Below are positions 5,839-7,304 of a stretch of 7,304 bases of DNA, one piece after another. Origin of the DNA: an uncultured Clostridia bacterium (GTDB lineage: Bacteria; Bacillota; Clostridia; Oscillospirales; Butyricicoccaceae); contig CALYTA010000042.1 of NCBI GenBank assembly GCA_945486175.1, positions 1 through 7,304 of the forward strand. Direction: 5' to 3'. The position numbers and the translations under genes are program-made. Positions within the stretch are counted from its first letter, which is position 1. Each line of letters opens with the position of its first letter. The notes below the pieces were generated by a model. That model was not told where the DNA came from. It saw only the letters and a program-made list of their open reading frames with translations, and made no database searches.

Positions 5839-6845
5839 AGGGCATACCCTCCATCCACCGGGCGCAGCACGGCTGCAAACGCACCATCACCCAGTGCGAC
5901 AAAAACAACATCCAGACGGCGTCCACCGCGTGTGAACTGTCCGTGCACCATGCTCTGTGTCTCATCCGGCATGGGCACACCCGGAAAGGCCTGTTCAAAT
6001 TCCAGACCTTCGGTGTCATCCATCGTCACGCCGAGCATGCGCTCCGCCACGGTGTTGATCTCTGTAATCGCGCCGTCTTCCACGGCAAATTTCAGATATC
6101 CTTCGCTCAGATACGGCAGAACCGCATCCAGCGCATCAACTTCAGCCGCCTTCCTGCGGCGTTTTTTCGGTTCGGGCCGGTACAGTGCGAGAGCCAATGC
6201 CTCCCAGTCGCCTGCAGGCCTGCTGCTGTCGTTCGCACGCTCCCGAATCCCGCGCGCCGTCTGCACCGCAGATGCGGCAAATGCACCCGCCAGCGTATGG
6301 CTGAGCACCAGACATGCAAGCATACTGAGAACACACGCCGCGAGCAGCAACAGCAGGATATTCCAGAGCAGCGTGCGCATGCCGCTGCCATCGTCCATAA
6401 TATCTACCACAAGCATGATATCGCCATTTACCGGAATGGCAATATCCATGCGCGACGCAAGCAGCGGGATGGATTCACCCACCGCGCCGTTCATCGCCGC
6501 AATAATATTATCCGTGACAGCGGCATTGTCCTGTGCGCCGCCGATGCAGTCGCCCGATTCAGCGTCCCAGATGGTATACTCCCGTCCTGCGCCGATGCGC
6601 AGTGCTCCGGCATTCGCATCTATCGCCTGTTCCACTGCCAGTGCAGCGCTCTCAGCAGTGCCTGTCGACGCCGCGTTCATTTCCATCAGCACATCGGTGG
6701 TGAACACCTCTGCAACCTCACGCGAAAACTGTGCGGCACTGTACCTTACCACCCCCAGGAGCAGGCAGACCGAGACAATCACCAGCGCAGCGGCAACGGT
6801 CAGCAGCATGCTGCCTGTCAGTTTTCTTTTCAGCGTTTTCCGCAT
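5835..6845 (-). CDS. Two-helix membrane sensor with cytoplasmic PAS domain, WalK-like but lacking the histidine kinase
   Basis: The 336-residue product has a basic N-terminus, transmembrane helix 1 at about 12-33, an extracytoplasmic sensor region at about 34-157, and helix 2 at about 158-182. A short HAMP-like segment follows (SHTLAGAFAASAVQTARGI, 182-200), then a basic linker KKRRRK (227-232) and a PAS domain at about 240-328 (LPYLSEGYLKF, DGAITEINTVAERMLGV). This is the N-terminal architecture of WalK-type kinases. The chain ends LRPVDGGYAL, just where a PAS domain would lead into the HisKA helix. No H-box, N-box or G-box is present here or in the next gene. The stop overlaps the next start as ATGA, so the short form looks like a settled gene, not a sequencing frameshift. 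The ATG has AAAGGAG upstream, 49 bp after the Nudix gene. It probably senses envelope state together with the YycH/I-like proteins; its output is unknown. It could also be an unrelated PAS membrane sensor. Confidence 0.7.
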   Translation of the reverse strand: MRKTLKRKLTGSMLLTVAAALVIVSVCLLLGVVRYSAAQFSREVAEVFTTDVLMEMNAASTGTAESAALAVEQAIDANAGALRIGAGREYTIWDAESGDCIGGAQDNAAVTDNIIAAMNGAVGESIPLLASRMDIAIPVNGDIMLVVDIMDDGSGMRTLLWNILLLLLAACVLSMLACLVLSHTLAGAFAASAVQTARGIRERANDSSRPAGDWEALALALYRPEPKKRRRKAAEVDALDAVLPYLSEGYLKFAVEDGAITEINTVAERMLGVTMDDTEGLEFEQAFPGVPMPDETQSMVHGQFTRGGRRLDVVFVALGDGAFAAVLRPVDGGYAL

Positions 6846-6894
6846 TCCGTTCTCCTTTCGCAGAGCTGCACTTCCCCTGTGCCGCCCCGCCGGG

Positions 6895-7304
6895 TCAAAG
6901 ACCCATCATCAGTGCTGTGCCGACCGCTGCGACCGTCTTGGCGTCGTGGATTTCGCCCGATGCAATGCGCTGGCACAGTTCATCGAACGGCATGCGCACG
7001 ATTTCAACAAATTCATCGTCATCCGGATGGGTTTCACCCTGCGTCAGATCCTTCGCGCAGTACAGGTGCAGACGCTCGGTCATAAAGCCCGGAGACGGCC
7101 ACAGCTCACCCATCGGGATCATCTGTCCCGCACGCAGGCCGGTTTCCTCTGCCAGCTCACGGCGGCCGCATTCCAGTGCTTCCTCCGGGCCCTGATCCAT
7201 TTTGCCCGCCGGAATTTCCAGTGTTGTCGTCTCATACGGGTAACGGTACTGGCGCACCAGCGTCACGATGCGGTTTTCATCAATCGGCAGAATGCCGACA
7301 CCGC
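6895..7304 (-). CDS. Nudix hydrolase, ADP-ribose pyrophosphatase (NudF) type, 5' end outside window
   Basis: The reading frame stays open past the window's right edge; visible residues begin GVGILPIDENRIVTLVRQYR and run 135 codons to TGA at 6897-6895. LVRQYRYPYETTTLEIPAGK is characteristic of ADP-ribose pyrophosphatases, which cleave ADP-ribose to AMP and ribose 5-phosphate in the cytosol. The Nudix box follows (GKMDQGPEEALECG, then RRELAEETGL) with the metal-binding REL-x-EE-x-G core intact, but one extra residue between the box's first Gly and first Glu compared with G-x5-E. The downstream GELWPSPGFMTERLHLY and the acidic DDDEF stretch are also typical of this subgroup. About 40-50 N-terminal residues are probably missing. 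The internal GTG at 7266 is not the start because homology continues upstream of it. The next gene follows after 49 bp without a visible terminator, so it probably shares the operon with the PAS sensor. Confidence 0.9.
   Translation of the reverse strand, partial: GVGILPIDENRIVTLVRQYRYPYETTTLEIPAGKMDQGPEEALECGRRELAEETGLRAGQMIPMGELWPSPGFMTERLHLYCAKDLTQGETHPDDDEFVEIVRMPFDELCQRIASGEIHDAKTVAAVGTALMMGL

Noticed and set aside
5835..5845. Possible frameshift that removed a histidine kinase from the PAS gene
   Set aside because: The downstream sequence in all minus frames shows the YycH-like protein at once, with no H-, N- or G-box anywhere, and the ATGA junction is tidy. A simple frameshift cannot explain the missing kinase.
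5943..7085. Plus-strand open frame (380 codons) opposite the PAS and Nudix genes
   Set aside because: It spans two convincing minus-strand genes and their junction, is Arg/His/Cys-rich, and shows no protein-like pattern.
1..7304. CRISPR array, tRNA, rRNA, insertion sequence or phage genes
   Set aside because: I searched by eye and saw no regularly spaced repeats, no cloverleaf-like or rRNA-like stretch, no transposase motifs and no terminal inverted repeats; the region looks like ordinary core chromosome.

Overview
The window looks like a chromosomal segment of a fairly GC-rich Firmicute, probably a gut-type Clostridia (Oscillospirales-like). The reasons are strong AGGAGG-type ribosome sites, compact minus-strand gene runs, and a gene order (sensor, YycH-like, YycI-like, WalJ-type MBL hydrolase, RlmH) that mirrors the tail of the Firmicutes walRKHIJ-rlmH cluster. 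The lineage is inferred from style and context only.

Layout on the + strand: 1-145 is the 3' end of a transporter (probably a sodium:solute symporter). It converges on the minus-strand genes across a 148-bp gap (146-293) that holds three successive hairpins and no gene. Two of these hairpins are terminator-like, and one is clearly bidirectional.

Everything else is on the minus strand, listed here in transcription order. A Nudix hydrolase (ADP-ribose pyrophosphatase type) is cut by the window's right end. A 336-aa two-helix membrane protein with a cytoplasmic PAS domain follows; it looks like the sensory half of WalK but stops where the histidine kinase should begin. Next come a 533-aa YycH-like and a 371-aa YycI-like single-pass extracytoplasmic protein, joined to the PAS gene and to each other by ATGA stop/start overlaps. 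After a 232-bp regulatory gap comes murA (UDP-GlcNAc enolpyruvyl transferase, TTG start). An intrinsic-terminator-like hairpin separates it from the WalJ/YycJ-type MBL-fold hydrolase and rlmH, which overlap by 19 bp.

Functionally this is a cell-envelope neighbourhood. In Bacillus and Staphylococcus, YycH and YycI sit in the membrane and tune the kinase WalK, which controls wall metabolism. MurA makes the first committed wall precursor. WalJ-type hydrolases and RlmH are long-standing neighbours of that cluster. The striking point is that the accessory proteins are present while the only WalK-like protein here has no kinase domain, and no response regulator is visible. The window may therefore encode a kinase-less envelope-sensing complex, or one that acts on a kinase encoded elsewhere. 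Secondary points of interest are a foldable leader before murA, a terminator whose 3' arm could also mask the ribosome site of the next gene, and acidic, tryptophan-bearing segments in both YycH-like and YycI-like proteins.
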